This document shows positions 41,025 to 50,754 of a stretch of 64,000 bases of DNA, one piece after another. The stretch is from Nocardioides luteus (lineage in GTDB: Bacteria; Actinomycetota; Actinomycetes; Propionibacteriales; Nocardioidaceae): positions 5,572,501 through 5,636,500 of the forward strand of contig NZ_JADOVJ010000001.1 in assembly GCF_015752315.1 (NCBI RefSeq). Direction: 5' to 3'. The stretch's first letter is position 1. Each line of letters starts with the position of its first letter. Below the pieces are notes generated by a model. It saw only the letters and a program-made list of their open reading frames with translations, searched no databases and was not told the origin of the DNA. A program made the position numbers and the translations under genes.

Positions 41025-43082
41025 CTAGGCGGAACGGTCCAGGCGGCCGAGGCGCTTGCCGAGGGCCGGGGTGACCCGGTCGACCCAGGTCGCGGTGATG
41101 TGGGAGTCGTCGTAGTAGGTGACGACGTCGCCGACGACGAGCGGGCAGCGCTCGGTGCAGACCAGGTCGACGATGTCGACGTACGCGGCCTCGGTGCCCT
41201 CGAGCGCCTCCTGGGTCACCTCGTTGGAGTCGACCTCGGTGCCGTCGGCCTTCACGACGCAGTCCTCGAGGAGGTTGCGGGCGTCGGAGAGGCACTCGCC
41301 GGGGTCGTTGTCGACGGCGGGGACGTCGGCGAAGACGCGTACGTCGGGAGTGATCTTCTCGAAGGACCTGACGCCGTCGCGTACGCCCTCACGCCACTGC
41401 TCCTCGGTCGAGACGCCGTCGCGTTCCTCCATGTCGAGCATGCCGCGGGCGCCGACGACGATCGTGTCGGGGTTGAGCTCGGCGATCTGCTCGTTGGTCC
41501 ATTTGCGGAAGTCCTCGCACTCCTCGACGGTCATCTTCGAGGACTTCTGCTTGACCCCGTACGCAGCACAACCGAGCTTCACGAACGGGATCAGCTTCAC
41601 GTGCTGACGCTCGGCGAGGGTGTCGAGCGCGGGGAGCCACATCCCGATGTGGGAATCGCCGACGACGGCCACGGTGCGCTCGGCCTTGCCGTCGCCGTAG
41701 ACACAGTCGCCGTCGAGCTCGGTCTCGCCGTAGCCCGCGTAGCAGTAGCCGCCGCGCTCGGCCCACGAGTCGCTCGCGTCGAACTTGGCCTCGGGCGGCA
41801 GCGGCGCACCCTCCTCCGCGGCCTCGATCGTCGTCTTCAGCACGCCGGTCACCGGTTTGTCGTCGGTCTCGAGGACGTCGGGGTTCTCCTTGAACCACTC
41901 CTCGGCGTTGGCCTTGGCGACGTCGACCTGATAGCCGGCGTACGCCTGGGAGCTCGTGCCGGCGACCAGGGCGAGGGCAGCGGCGGCGGGCCAGAGGGCG
42001 AGCGCGCGCCGGCCCTTGGTGAGGTGAGGGATCCGGTGACGCTGGAAGGGCATCTCGATCCAGTGGTAGCTCGCCGCGGAGGCGGCCAGGATGAGCGCCA
42101 GCATGATCAGCAGCTGACGGACACCGCCGCCCGGGATCACGTCGGGAGCGAGGATCAGGATCGGCCAGTGCCACAGGTAGAGGCTGAACGAGATGTCGCC
42201 CAGGTAGCGCAGCGGCTGCTGGGAGAGCAGCCAGCCGGTCGGGGTGGCAGGGCCGGCGACCAGGAGCGCGGCCGTCGCGAGCACCGGGACCAGGGCGTGC
42301 CAGCCCGGGAAGTGGGTCGCCTCGCTGAAGCTGGCGGTGGCGTGGACGAGGGTGCCGACGCCGGCGACCCCGAGCGCCGTCGCGGCGATACGCCCGGTCC
42401 GGGTCGCGCTGGTCGCGACCTGCAGACGACCCGCGACGCAGGCCAGCAGGGCGCCGGCGGCGAGCTCGAACGCCCTGGCCGGCGTGGAGAAGTAGGCCGT
42501 GGTCGGGTCGGCAGCGGTCGCGTGCAGCGACCAGGCGAGGCTGACCACCGCGACGAGCGCGGCGAGCGCGGTGACCGCGCGGCGGCGGTGGTGCTTCGGG
42601 ATCCAGAGCGCGACGGCGAGCACCAGCAGCGGCCAGACGACGTAGAACTGCTCCTCGACCGAGAGCGACCAGTAGTGCTGGAACGGCGAGGGCGCGGCGT
42701 TGTTGAAGTAGTCGACGGCCTCCTTGGCGAAGTGCACGTTGGCCAGGAAGACCGCCGCCCAGCCCGCGTCGCCGGCGATCTGGTCGGTGCGCGTCTGGGG
42801 CAGGACGATGGCGCTGTAGGTGAGTACGACCAGCATCGTCGCGGTCGCCGCCGGGAGGATCCGGCGGGCGCGGCGGGCGTAGAACTGGCTGATGCTGACC
42901 GTGCCGCTGCGGTCGGTCTCACGCAGCAGCAGAGTGGTGATCAGGAACCCGGAGAGGACGAAGAAGACGTCGACTCCGACGAACCCACCTTCGAACCCCG
43001 AGAGTCCCGCGTGTCCTGCGATCACCAGACCGACAGCGACGGCACGGAGACCTTGAACATCGGCGCGCCAGTTCGAGCTCAT
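41025..43082 (-). CDS. OatA-like acyltransferase with SGNH domain
   Basis: This 685-aa protein has an acyltransferase-3 membrane domain of about ten helices (about 8-385), with the motif GFVGVDVFFVLSGFLI near 33-48. A C-terminal extracytoplasmic SGNH hydrolase-like domain has VVGDSHIGMW near 466 and DDSH at about 658-661. The family moves acetyl groups to peptidoglycan or surface glycans (OatA, WecH-like). The acceptor cannot be set from sequence. The gene appears leaderless with its own promoter. Confidence 0.9.
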   Translation of the reverse strand: MSSNWRADVQGLRAVAVGLVIAGHAGLSGFEGGFVGVDVFFVLSGFLITTLLLRETDRSGTVSISQFYARRARRILPAATATMLVVLTYSAIVLPQTRTDQIAGDAGWAAVFLANVHFAKEAVDYFNNAAPSPFQHYWSLSVEEQFYVVWPLLVLAVALWIPKHHRRRAVTALAALVAVVSLAWSLHATAADPTTAYFSTPARAFELAAGALLACVAGRLQVATSATRTGRIAATALGVAGVGTLVHATASFSEATHFPGWHALVPVLATAALLVAGPATPTGWLLSQQPLRYLGDISFSLYLWHWPILILAPDVIPGGGVRQLLIMLALILAASAASYHWIEMPFQRHRIPHLTKGRRALALWPAAAALALVAGTSSQAYAGYQVDVAKANAEEWFKENPDVLETDDKPVTGVLKTTIEAAEEGAPLPPEAKFDASDSWAERGGYCYAGYGETELDGDCVYGDGKAERTVAVVGDSHIGMWLPALDTLAERQHVKLIPFVKLGCAAYGVKQKSSKMTVEECEDFRKWTNEQIAELNPDTIVVGARGMLDMEERDGVSTEEQWREGVRDGVRSFEKITPDVRVFADVPAVDNDPGECLSDARNLLEDCVVKADGTEVDSNEVTQEALEGTEAAYVDIVDLVCTERCPLVVGDVVTYYDDSHITATWVDRVTPALGKRLGRLDRSA

Positions 43083-43110
43083 TTAAAAAAGCCTATGTCA
43101 ATGGCCCTGA
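43083..43110 (-). promoter_or_regulatory. Possible leaderless promoter of the acyltransferase gene
   Basis: On the minus strand TAGGCT (43090-43095) is followed by exactly seven bases and then the ATG, with no ribosome site. The AT-rich patch (TTTTTAA) is unusual here. The -35 element is poor. Confidence 0.4.
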
Positions 43111-43184
43111 TGGGTCATAGCCGACGGTCCCACTGGGTGGTCCTTCTCGCCGATTCTTCAGAAACCTCTCAGTGAGCTCTTGTC

Positions 43185-44222
43185 TCAGCGGCCGCGTGCG
43201 CCCGGCGACCAGCCGAGCATCGGTCCGAGCCTCGTCGCCATGTCGGTGAGGATCTGCACGTAGTCCTCGTGGGCGAACGTGAACGGCAGCGCGAAGGCCA
43301 CCTCGTCGACCGCCTGGAAGCCCGCATGGTTGCCGAGCTGCTCGGCCAGCTGCTCGCTGCTTCCGACCAGGTCAGGGGCGAAAAAGGCGCGCTTGTGCGG
43401 ACCCAGCTGCTGAGGCTCGCGAGTGCGGGGCAGCCGGGCGGCGGCGTACGCCTCGTACTTCTGCTTCTGCTCCGGCGTCGCCGAGTCGGTCGGGATGACG
43501 ACGAGACCCTGGGAGACGCGGGCGGCCTCGCCCGCGGGATGCAGCGACCGGAAGAGGTCGATCTGCGCGCGCTGGATCTGGGCAAAATCTTCGCCCTCGG
43601 CATCGATCACGCTCGAAGTGAGGAGGTTGAGGCCGTGCTCGGCGGCCCAGGTGACGCTGCGGGTGGAGCCGCCGCCGTACCAGACCCGCTCGCGCAGACC
43701 CGGCGACTGCGGCTGGATGCTCCGGGAGAACGTCTCGATCCCGCGGGTGCCCTCGAACGTCGAGACCGGCTTGCCCTCGAGGTTGTGGAGGAGCCGCTCG
43801 ACGCGGGTGTAGGTGAAGTCCTCGACGTCGTGGGTGTCGGGGTAGAGATGGTCCTTGAGCGCGTCGTAGTTCATCGGCGGTCCGACGCTGACGCCCGGGT
43901 TGATCCGGCCGCCGCTGCCGCGGTCGGAGAGCACGTCGACCGTGCCGAGGTCCTCGGCGAGGCGGAACGGGTTCTCCAGCCCGAGCGGCGTGACCGCGGT
44001 GCCGAGCTCGATCCGCGAGGTGCGCTGGGTGGCCGCGGCCATCACCGCGATCGGTGACGAGATCCCGTATTGCAGGTGGCGGTGGCGCAGCCAGGCCGAG
44101 TCGAAGCCGAGCTCCTCGCCCAGCTCGATGATCTGCAGGGTCTCCTCGTGACCGGCGGCCGGTGCGGCGGGGTCGAAGAGCCCGATCGTGAGGAAGCCGA
44201 GCCTGCGGAGCGGTCGCGTCAT
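43185..44222 (-). CDS. LLM-class flavin-dependent oxidoreductase
   Basis: This 345-aa luciferase-like monooxygenase has a TIM-barrel pattern (RRLGFLTIGLFDP at the start, ELGFDSAWLRHRHLQYG near 47-63, RIELGTAVTPLGLENPFRLAEDL near 84-106). It should use FMNH2 or F420H2 on an unknown substrate. It lies 14 bases downstream of the endonuclease IV gene on the same strand. Starts at ATG 44222. Confidence 0.9.
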   Translation of the reverse strand: MTRPLRRLGFLTIGLFDPAAPAAGHEETLQIIELGEELGFDSAWLRHRHLQYGISSPIAVMAAATQRTSRIELGTAVTPLGLENPFRLAEDLGTVDVLSDRGSGGRINPGVSVGPPMNYDALKDHLYPDTHDVEDFTYTRVERLLHNLEGKPVSTFEGTRGIETFSRSIQPQSPGLRERVWYGGGSTRSVTWAAEHGLNLLTSSVIDAEGEDFAQIQRAQIDLFRSLHPAGEAARVSQGLVVIPTDSATPEQKQKYEAYAAARLPRTREPQQLGPHKRAFFAPDLVGSSEQLAEQLGNHAGFQAVDEVAFALPFTFAHEDYVQILTDMATRLGPMLGWSPGARGR

Positions 44223-44236
44223 GTCTGCCGTGGGCC

Positions 44237-45031
44237 TCAGAGCCGCTCGCGGAGCCAGGCGAAGTCGCTGGTGTGCTCCGCGGCGCCGCCCGGGGTCTCG
44301 CAGATGACCGGAGCGCCGGCGTCGCGGACCACGCCCGCGAGCAGGTCGGGGTCGATGCGTCCGGCGCCGAAGTTGGCATGGCGGTCGGCTCCGGAGTCGA
44401 ACTCGTCGCGGGAGTCGTTGCAGTGGACCAGGTCGATGCGGCCGGTGATCTTGCGGACGTCCTCGACCAACGTCTCGAGCGGATTTCCACCGGCGTGGGC
44501 GTGGCAGGTGTCGAGGCAGAAGCCCACGTTCTCCGCGCCCTCGGCGGTGGAGATCGCCTCCCAGACGCCGGCGATCCGGTCGAGGTAGCGCGCCATCGCG
44601 TTGTCGCCGCCGGCCGTGTTCTCGATCAGGAGCGGGACCTTGATGTCGGTGGCCTCGATCGCCTTGCGCCAGTTGTCGAAGCCCTTCGCCGGGTCGTCGT
44701 CCTTGTTGACGTGACCGCCGTGGACGATCAGGCCCTTGGCGCCGACCTCGGCCGCGGTGTCCATGTGCTGCTGGAGGAGCTTGCGGCTCGGGATCCGGAT
44801 CCGGTTGTTCGTCGTGGCGACGTTGATGATGTAGGGCGCGTGGACGTAGAGATCGACACCGGCCTCCTCCGCGCGGGCCTTGAGCGCTGCGGCACCCTCG
44901 GCGTACGTCACGACCGGGCCCTTGTAGGACTGCGGGTCGCCGAGGAAGAACTGCACCAGGCTCGCCCCGCGCGCGGTCGCCTCGGCGACGGGGTCGGTCT
45001 GGTCTACGTGGGCACCGATCGCAACAGCCAT
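44237..45031 (-). CDS. nfo: Deoxyribonuclease IV (AP endonuclease)
   Basis: This 264-aa Zn-dependent base-excision repair enzyme cleaves at abasic sites. The ligand segments are present: VHAPYIIN, LIVHGGHVN, LLIENTAGG, GFCLDTCHAHAGG, VHCNDSRDEF and DRHANFGAGRID. Length fits the family. It is transcribed with the LLM oxidoreductase and divergent from the copper operon. Confidence 0.94.
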   Translation of the reverse strand: MAVAIGAHVDQTDPVAEATARGASLVQFFLGDPQSYKGPVVTYAEGAAALKARAEEAGVDLYVHAPYIINVATTNNRIRIPSRKLLQQHMDTAAEVGAKGLIVHGGHVNKDDDPAKGFDNWRKAIEATDIKVPLLIENTAGGDNAMARYLDRIAGVWEAISTAEGAENVGFCLDTCHAHAGGNPLETLVEDVRKITGRIDLVHCNDSRDEFDSGADRHANFGAGRIDPDLLAGVVRDAGAPVICETPGGAAEHTSDFAWLRERL

Positions 45032-45067
45032 GGCTCCAGTCTAGGGCCCGGCACCGACATTGCGGGG

Positions 45068-45096
45068 TTGACTTCATACCATACGGGGGTATGGTA
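45068..45096 (+). promoter_or_regulatory. CsoR operator overlapping a leaderless promoter
   Basis: TTGACT (45068-45073) and TATGGT (45090-45095) with 16-base spacing form a promoter. The inverted repeat TACCATA and TATGGTA (45077-45083 and 45090-45096) around a G-tract overlaps the -10. This is the classic CsoR-type operator. The ATG at 45103 lies seven bases after the -10. Confidence 0.75.
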
Positions 45097-45102
45097 GGCG
45101 CC

Positions 45103-45423
45103 ATGGACGAGCACACCGGGCCCGAAGGCCACGCGGATCACGGATACCTCCACAACAAGAACAAAGAGGCGTATCTCAAGCGCCTCAAGCGCATCGAAGG
45201 TCAGGTGCGCGGGCTCCAGCGGATGGTCGAGGACGAGGCCTACTGCATCGACATCCTCACCCAGGTCTCCGCCTCCACCAAGGCGCTCCAGGCGGTCGCT
45301 CTCGGGCTGCTCGACGAGCACCTCGGTCACTGCGTCGCCGGCGCGGTCCAGAACGGTGGCGCCGAGGCCGACGAGAAGCTCGCCGAGGCCTCTGCTGCCA
45401 TCGCGCGCCTCGTCCGGTCCTGA
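45103..45423 (+). CDS. csoR: Copper-sensing repressor CsoR
   Basis: This 106-aa all-helical CsoR/RcnR family protein has Cu(I) ligands Cys48, His73 and Cys77 (YCIDIL and DEHLGHC), matching the C-H-C fingerprint of true copper sensors. It is predicted to repress copZ and copA and release DNA when Cu(I) binds. I reject the in-frame ATG at 45091 because it lies inside the promoter -10 and operator. ATG 45103 fits a leaderless mRNA. Confidence 0.9.
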   Translation: MDEHTGPEGHADHGYLHNKNKEAYLKRLKRIEGQVRGLQRMVEDEAYCIDILTQVSASTKALQAVALGLLDEHLGHCVAGAVQNGGAEADEKLAEASAAIARLVRS

Positions 45424-45457
45424 TTGTCAACAATCCAACAACCCTAGGAAGAGTCTC

Positions 45458-45661
45458 ATGAGCACCCAGAACTTCACCGTCGTCGGCATGACCTGTGGCC
45501 ACTGCGTCGCCTCCGTCACCGAGGAGGTCACCGAGATCGCCGGTGTGAGCAACGTCGACGTCGACCTGGCCTCCGGCAACGTCACCGTCACCGCCGCCGA
45601 GCCGATCTCTGACGACGCCATCCGCGCGGCCGTCGAAGAGGCCGGCTACTCGCTGGCCTGA
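45458..45661 (+). CDS. copZ: Copper chaperone CopZ (HMA domain)
   Basis: This 67-aa ferredoxin-like heavy-metal-associated domain has GMTCGHC near residues 10-16, the Cu(I)-binding MTCxxC motif. It carries copper to CopA. It lies 35 bp after csoR and five bp before copA, with an AGGAAGAG ribosome site. Confidence 0.94.
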   Translation: MSTQNFTVVGMTCGHCVASVTEEVTEIAGVSNVDVDLASGNVTVTAAEPISDDAIRAAVEEAGYSLA

Positions 45662-45666
45662 TCACG

Positions 45667-48600
45667 ATGAGCCCCACCGCCGCCACCCCCACGGAGCAGC
45701 AGCTCGAGATCGAGGGCATGACCTGCGCGAGCTGCGTGCGCCGCGTCACCAAGGCCATCAGTCGTGTCGAGGGTGTCGAGGACGCCAACGTCAACCTCGC
45801 CACCGAGACCGCCCTGGTGCACTTCGATCCCACCCGCACCGACCTCGCCGAGATCAGCGCCGCCATCGAGAAGGCGGGCTATCAGGCGATCCTGCGATCG
45901 TCGACTGTTGACAATCCGCAGGAGCCTCACGTAGCTGAGGATGATCGGGACGTACGCCGCGAGACAGAGCTCGTCCAGCTCAAGCGGCGGTGGATCACGG
46001 CCCTGGCGGTGGGGCTCGGCCTGATGGCCCTGATGTACGTCCCGCTCCCCGTCGACGCGATGGAGCCGGTCATGTCGATCGTGCTCGTGGTCGCTGCGAT
46101 CACCCAGTGGTGGGCGGGCCGGGAGATCTACCTCGCGGCGGCGCGCGGCCTGCGCCACGGCTCCGTCGACATGAACACCCTGGTCACGCTCGGCACCGGC
46201 ATCGCCTTCGCCTACAGCGCCTTCGTGACCCTGTGGATGGGGCAGGCCGAGGCGTGGGGCCTGCCGCTCCACCTCTACTTCGAGACCGCCCTGGTCATCG
46301 TCGCGCTGGTGCTGATGGGCCGCTGGCTGGAGGCCCGGGCCAAGTCGCGTACGGCCGATGCGGTCAAGGCCCTCGTCGGTCTGATGCCGGAGACGGCCAC
46401 GGTCGTCCGCAACGGCCGTGACGTCACCGTCCCGGTCGCGAACCTGAAGGTCGGCGACCGGATCCGGGTGCGCGCCGGGGAGAAGATCCCGGTCGACGGC
46501 CGCATCGTCGCCGGGGCGTCGTACGTCGACGAGTCCATGCTCACCGGCGAGAGCGACCCCGTGCGGAAGGCCGAGGGCGACATCGTCATCGGCGCGACCA
46601 TCAACCAGACCGGCTCGTTCGAGATCGAGGCGACCGCGGTCGGCTCCGAGACCACGCTGGCGCAGATCATCGCGATGGTCGAGTCCGCGCAGGGCTCCGG
46701 CACCAAGCTGCAGCGTTTGGCCGACCGGGTCTCCGAGGTGTTCGTGCCCGCCGTCCTGGTCGTGGCCGCACTGACCTTCGTGGGCTGGCTCGTCCTCGGG
46801 CCTGACGCCGAGCGACTCACCAGCGCCGTCACCGCGGCCATCGCGGTCCTCATCATCGCCTGCCCCTGTGCCCTCGGCCTGGCCACCCCGGCCGCCGTCA
46901 TGGTCGGCGCCGGGCGCGCCGCCGAGCTCGGTGTGCTGGTCGGGTCGGGCGAGACCCTCGAGCGCGCCCGCTCCGTGACCGCCATCGTCTTCGACAAGAC
47001 CGGCACCATCACCCACGGCAAGCCCGAGGTCTCCGACATCACCGTGGCCGCCGACTGGGCCCCGGATGCGCTCGTCCGCATCGCCGCGGCCGCCGAGACC
47101 GGCAGCGACCACCCGCTGGCCACGGCGCTCCGAGCCCGCGCGGAAGCGTCCGGAGACGCCGCCGACGCGCAGGTCTCGGCGTTCGAGGCCCACCCCGGAC
47201 GCGGGATCAGCGCCGTCGTCGACGGGCGCCGGGTCGTCGTCGGCAACTCGGCGATGCTGGCCGACGAGGGCATCGACGCCGCCGACAACGGCTCGGTCCT
47301 GGTCGCGGTCGACGGGACGTACGCCGGGTCGATCCGCGTCGAGGACCAGGTCCGAGACGAGGCCCGGGAGACGGTCCGCCTGCTCGAGGAGTCGGGCGTC
47401 GAGGTGCACATCCTCAGCGGCGACGCGGCATCGACGGTGGCGAAGGTGGCCGACGAGGTCGGCGTACGCCATGCCGCCGGCGGCCTCCTGCCCGAGGAGA
47501 AGCTCGCCCGGATCCACCAGCTCCAGGCCGACGGCAAGGTCGTCGCGATGGTCGGCGACGGGATCAACGACGCCCCGGCGCTGGCCCAGGCCGACGTCGG
47601 GATCGCGATCGGCACCGGGACCGACGTCGCGCTCGCCGCCTCCGACATCACCCTGGTCGGCGGCGACCTCCGCGGCGTGGTGACCGCACTGGCGCTCTCC
47701 CGCCGCACCGTCGCGACGATCAAGCAGGGCCTGTTCTGGGCGTTCGCCTACAACGTGCTCCTCATCCCCGTCGCCGCTCTCGCCCTGCTCGACCCGGTCC
47801 TCGCCGGCGCTGCGATGGCGATGAGCTCGGTCAGCGTGGTCACGAACGCGCTGCGCCTGCGCGGCTTCCGCCGACCCGAGACCCCCGAGGCGTACGCCGG
47901 TCGCGGCCTCCTCACCAAGGCCCGCGACGGTGGATATCTGCTGGTCACGGCCGTGATCGCGCTCTCGATCGGGGCTGCGCTGACCTACCTGTCGCGCACC
48001 GAGCCCGCGCAGCGGGGCATGAACGGCATCCTGGAGTGGGCGCAGGGGATGAGCCCGATGCGGCCGTCGATGACGGAGATGCACGAGGTCGACATCGCCC
48101 CCGTCGCCTCCGACGAGTCGGGCATCGACGTGGCGATCACCCGGCGCGAGGGCGGGCTCCGGTTCCTGGTGACGGACGCCGCGACCGGTGAGCCGGTGAC
48201 CGACCTCGGCCGCACCCACCAGGCCTGGATGCACGTGATCGTGACCAGTGAGGATCTCTCCTGGTTCCGTCACCTGCACGCCGAGCCGACCGGCCGCCCG
48301 GGCGAGCTCGAGACCGACGTGACCTTCCCCGCGGGAGGCACCTACCGGGTCGACACCGAGTTCCGCCGCCGGGCCGACATGGCCGATGTCCTCGACCGCC
48401 AGCAGCTCACGATCGACGGTACGCAGCCTCCGGCCGTCCCGCTCGAGGCGAGCCCGCGATCGTCGACTGTCGACAACCTCACCGTCACCCTCGAAGGCTC
48501 GCTGGTCGCGGATCAGCAGAGCGACCTGCACTTCCGCTTCGAGGACGGCGACGGCAGGATTGTCGACGATCTACAGCCCTACCTCGGCGCCGCCGGCCAT

Positions 48601-48828
48601 GTCGTGGTCATGAGCGCGGACGGCGAGACGTTCGTGCACGGTCACGCCGAAGGTGCCGAGCTGGCGGTCCCCGGGGCCACCTTCGGTCCCGAGCTCGGGC
48701 TGCACCTGGACGTACCGGAGGCCGGGCTCTACCGCCTGTGGGCCCAGTTCCGGCTCGGGGACGGCGAGGTGATCACGGTGCCGTTCACGGTCGAGGCCGT
48801 GGATTCGGCCGCGGGTTCCGCTGGTTGA
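45667..48828 (+). CDS. copA: Copper-exporting P1B-type ATPase with C-terminal extracytoplasmic domain
   Basis: This 1053-aa protein is about 250-300 residues longer than usual CopA. It has an N-terminal HMA domain (GMTCASC at 17-23), membrane helices, the CPC ion motif ([12 protein letters not shown] near 398), the phosphorylation loop DKTGTITHG near 443, and GDGINDAPA near 629. After the normal end (about 735) comes another helix (about 756-778). A His-rich, beta-type extracytoplasmic region follows (HQAWMHV, FRHLHAE, FVHGHAE), probably copper binding. The terminal domain is unusual as a fusion. Nearly identical 21-bp sequences lie at the two linker positions near 45894 and 48456. Confidence 0.93.
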   Translation: MSPTAATPTEQQLEIEGMTCASCVRRVTKAISRVEGVEDANVNLATETALVHFDPTRTDLAEISAAIEKAGYQAILRSSTVDNPQEPHVAEDDRDVRRETELVQLKRRWITALAVGLGLMALMYVPLPVDAMEPVMSIVLVVAAITQWWAGREIYLAAARGLRHGSVDMNTLVTLGTGIAFAYSAFVTLWMGQAEAWGLPLHLYFETALVIVALVLMGRWLEARAKSRTADAVKALVGLMPETATVVRNGRDVTVPVANLKVGDRIRVRAGEKIPVDGRIVAGASYVDESMLTGESDPVRKAEGDIVIGATINQTGSFEIEATAVGSETTLAQIIAMVESAQGSGTKLQRLADRVSEVFVPAVLVVAALTFVGWLVLGPDAERLTSAVTAAIAVLIIACPCALGLATPAAVMVGAGRAAELGVLVGSGETLERARSVTAIVFDKTGTITHGKPEVSDITVAADWAPDALVRIAAAAETGSDHPLATALRARAEASGDAADAQVSAFEAHPGRGISAVVDGRRVVVGNSAMLADEGIDAADNGSVLVAVDGTYAGSIRVEDQVRDEARETVRLLEESGVEVHILSGDAASTVAKVADEVGVRHAAGGLLPEEKLARIHQLQADGKVVAMVGDGINDAPALAQADVGIAIGTGTDVALAASDITLVGGDLRGVVTALALSRRTVATIKQGLFWAFAYNVLLIPVAALALLDPVLAGAAMAMSSVSVVTNALRLRGFRRPETPEAYAGRGLLTKARDGGYLLVTAVIALSIGAALTYLSRTEPAQRGMNGILEWAQGMSPMRPSMTEMHEVDIAPVASDESGIDVAITRREGGLRFLVTDAATGEPVTDLGRTHQAWMHVIVTSEDLSWFRHLHAEPTGRPGELETDVTFPAGGTYRVDTEFRRRADMADVLDRQQLTIDGTQPPAVPLEASPRSSTVDNLTVTLEGSLVADQQSDLHFRFEDGDGRIVDDLQPYLGAAGHVVVMSADGETFVHGHAEGAELAVPGATFGPELGLHLDVPEAGLYRLWAQFRLGDGEVITVPFTVEAVDSAAGSAG
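45894..45916. repeat. Repeated 21-22 bp element, first copy (within copA)
   Basis: GCGATCGTCGACTGTTGACA... differs at one of 21 positions from the copy at 48456-48477. It is translated as RSSTVDN in the linker after the HMA domain. Confidence 0.75.
48456..48477. repeat. Repeated 21-22 bp element, second copy (within copA)
   Basis: GCGATCGTCGACTGTCGACA... again reads RSSTVDN, now between two subdomains of the extracytoplasmic tail. Confidence 0.75.
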
Positions 48829-48931
48829 TACGCTGACGCGTCCCTCTCCACAGACGGAGATGGGACATCGCATCAGCCCTCCTGCCATGGAGAGACCATG
48901 GCCGCCGAGTCCGTAGGAGGTGGAGAACGCT
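48829..48931 (+). promoter_or_regulatory. Promoter/leader of the rpsF operon
   Basis: The 103-bp leader has a TACGCT -10-like element just after the copA stop, short inverted GC segments and a strong AGGAGG upstream of rpsF. An autoregulatory S6:S18-type leader is possible but I cannot fold it reliably. Confidence 0.4.
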
Positions 48932-49219
48932 ATGCGCGCCTATGAAGTAATGGTGATCCTCGAGCCCAGCCTCGATGAGCGCACCGTCGCCCCGACCCTT
49001 GACAAGTTCCTGAAGGTCGTCACCAACGATGGTGGCACCGTCGAGAACGTTGACGTCTGGGGACGTCGTCGCCTGGCCTACGAGGTCAACAAGAACGCCG
49101 AGGGCATCTACGCCGTCGTCAACCTGACCGCCGAGCCCAAGACCGTTCTGGAGCTCGACCGCCAGCTTGGCCTCAACGAGCAGATCCTGCGTACGAAGGT
49201 CATCCGCCCGTCCAAGTGA
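48932..49219 (+). CDS. rpsF: 30S ribosomal protein bS6
   Basis: This 95-aa protein starts [19 protein letters not shown] and contains [18 protein letters not shown], the bS6 signature. It pairs with bS18 on the 30S platform. ATG 48932 is preceded by GGAGGTGGAG; an earlier in-frame start would add four residues. Confidence 0.97.
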   Translation: MRAYEVMVILEPSLDERTVAPTLDKFLKVVTNDGGTVENVDVWGRRRLAYEVNKNAEGIYAVVNLTAEPKTVLELDRQLGLNEQILRTKVIRPSK

Positions 49220-49323
49220 CGCGGATGTCACCGTCGGAAATGTCGGTGCTGGGCCCTATGTTTGGGCTCTAAGTACAACTCCTGACCGACACCGACACCC
49301 AGATCAGACTCAAGGGAGATCTC

Positions 49324-49911
49324 ATGGCAGGCGACACCGTCATCACCGTGATCGGCAACCTCACCGACGACCCGGAGCTTCGCTTCACTCCGTCGGGTGC
49401 AGCCGTTGCCAACTTCACGATCGCTTCGACGCCCAGCAGCTTCAACCGGCAGACCAACGCGTGGGAGGACGGGGAGACCCTCTTCCTGCGCTGCTCGATC
49501 TGGCGTCAGGCTGCTGAGAACGTCGCCGAGTCCCTGCAGCGCGGCATGCGTGTCGTCGCTCAGGGCCGCCTGAAGTCGAGGTCCTACGAGACGCGTGAGG
49601 GCGAGAAGCGCACTGTCTTCGAGCTCGAGTGCGACGAGATCGGTCCTTCGCTCCGCTACGCGACCGCCAAGGTCACCAAGGCCAGCCGCCAGTCCGGCGG
49701 CCAGGGTGGCGGCGGCGGTTACAACCAGGGCGGTGGCTACAACCAGGGCGGCGGCTACGGCGGCCCCCAGGGTGGTGGCCAGCAGGCCCCGGCCGGCAAC
49801 GACCCGTGGGCCTCGCCGGCTCCGCAGCAGCCCGCCAACGCGGGCGGCGGCGCGCCGGCCAACGACCCGTGGGCGACCCCGGGCGTGGGCAACGACGAGC
49901 CTCCCTTCTGA
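49324..49911 (+). CDS. ssb: Single-stranded DNA-binding protein
   Basis: This 195-aa SSB has an OB-fold DNA-binding domain (1-115; [20 protein letters not shown]), a Gly/Gln/Asn/Pro-rich intrinsically disordered linker (about 120-185), and the acidic C-terminal tip DEPPF that recruits partners. It sits between rpsF and rpsR as in most Actinobacteria. Confidence 0.97.
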   Translation: MAGDTVITVIGNLTDDPELRFTPSGAAVANFTIASTPSSFNRQTNAWEDGETLFLRCSIWRQAAENVAESLQRGMRVVAQGRLKSRSYETREGEKRTVFELECDEIGPSLRYATAKVTKASRQSGGQGGGGGYNQGGGYNQGGGYGGPQGGGQQAPAGNDPWASPAPQQPANAGGGAPANDPWATPGVGNDEPPF

Positions 49912-49982
49912 TCAACAGATCCACATTCCGAATCCCTCAACCATTCCGGCGCATGCCGGGCTTCTAGAAAGGAAGCACCACA

Positions 49983-50219
49983 ATGGCCAAGGCAGTGATT
50001 CGCAAGCCTAAGAAGAAGGTTTGCCAGTTCTGCAAGGAGAAGGCGACCGGTGTCGACTACAAGGACGCCACCCTCCTCCGTAAGTTCATCTCCGACCGCG
50101 GCAAGATCCGCGCCCGCCGCGTGACCGGCAACTGCGTCCAGCACCAGCGCGACGTGGCCATCGCCGTCAAGAACGCGCGCGAGGTCGCTCTGCTGCCCTA
50201 CACCTCCACCGGTCGCTGA
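49983..50219 (+). CDS. rpsR: 30S ribosomal protein bS18
   Basis: This 78-aa basic protein has VCQFCKEK near residues 13-20 and the core [22 protein letters not shown], typical of bS18. It retains Cys residues (CQFC and GNC) and so is the zinc-type (C+) form. AGAAAGGAAG precedes its ATG. Confidence 0.96.
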   Translation: MAKAVIRKPKKKVCQFCKEKATGVDYKDATLLRKFISDRGKIRARRVTGNCVQHQRDVAIAVKNAREVALLPYTSTGR

Positions 50220-50230
50220 GGAGGATCGAC

Positions 50231-50683
50231 ATGGCTACCAAGATCATCCTTCAGCAGGAGGTCACCGGGCTCGGTTCCGCCGGTGACGTCGTCGAGGTCA
50301 AGGACGGCTACGCCCGCAACTACCTGATCCCGCGTGGCGACGCCATCCGCTGGACCCGCGGCGCCGAGTCGCAGGTCGAGTCGATCAAGGCTGCGCGTTC
50401 GGCTCGCTCCGTGCGCGACGAGGCTCACGCCGCCGAGATCAAGGGCAAGCTCGAGGCCAACACGGTCAACGTGAAGGTCCGCGCCGGCAAGGACGGCCGC
50501 CTCTACGGCGCCATCACCGCCGCCGACATCGCCGCCGCGGTCACCGAGACCACCGGCGAGTCGATCGACAAGCGCACCATCGCGCTGGGCAACCCGATCA
50601 AGTCGCTCGGTTCCCACGAGGTCTCCGTCAAGCTCCACGACGAGGTGTCCGCCAAGCTGGCCCTCAACGTGGTCCCCGCTTGA
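50231..50683 (+). CDS. rplI: 50S ribosomal protein bL9
   Basis: This 150-aa protein begins [21 protein letters not shown] and has the [13 protein letters not shown] signature of the N-terminal domain. It also has the long connecting helix and C-terminal domain of bL9. It is last in the rpsF-ssb-rpsR-rplI operon. Confidence 0.97.
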   Translation: MATKIILQQEVTGLGSAGDVVEVKDGYARNYLIPRGDAIRWTRGAESQVESIKAARSARSVRDEAHAAEIKGKLEANTVNVKVRAGKDGRLYGAITAADIAAAVTETTGESIDKRTIALGNPIKSLGSHEVSVKLHDEVSAKLALNVVPA

Positions 50684-50697
50684 TCTAGGGATTCACA

Positions 50698-50736
50698 CAG
50701 GCCCGCCTCCTTCGGGAGGCGGGCCTGTTCGTTTTC
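50698..50736 (+). terminator. Intrinsic terminator of the rpsF-rplI operon
   Basis: Perfect 13-base arms (50698-50710 and 50715-50727) enclose a TTCG tetraloop, followed by TTCGTTTTC. This is the best-formed terminator in the window. Confidence 0.9.
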
Positions 50737-50754
50737 ACCGAGAACCGGCGGGTT

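Noticed and set aside
43185..45116. One 643-aa fused protein across nfo and the LLM oxidoreductase
   Set aside because: The N-terminal half is out of frame with nfo; nfo is encoded in another frame and the LLM gene starts at ATG 44222.
45646..48531. A 961-aa protein antisense to copA
   Set aside because: High GC leaves long open frames opposite real genes; it has no ribosome site or domain and copA is unmistakable.
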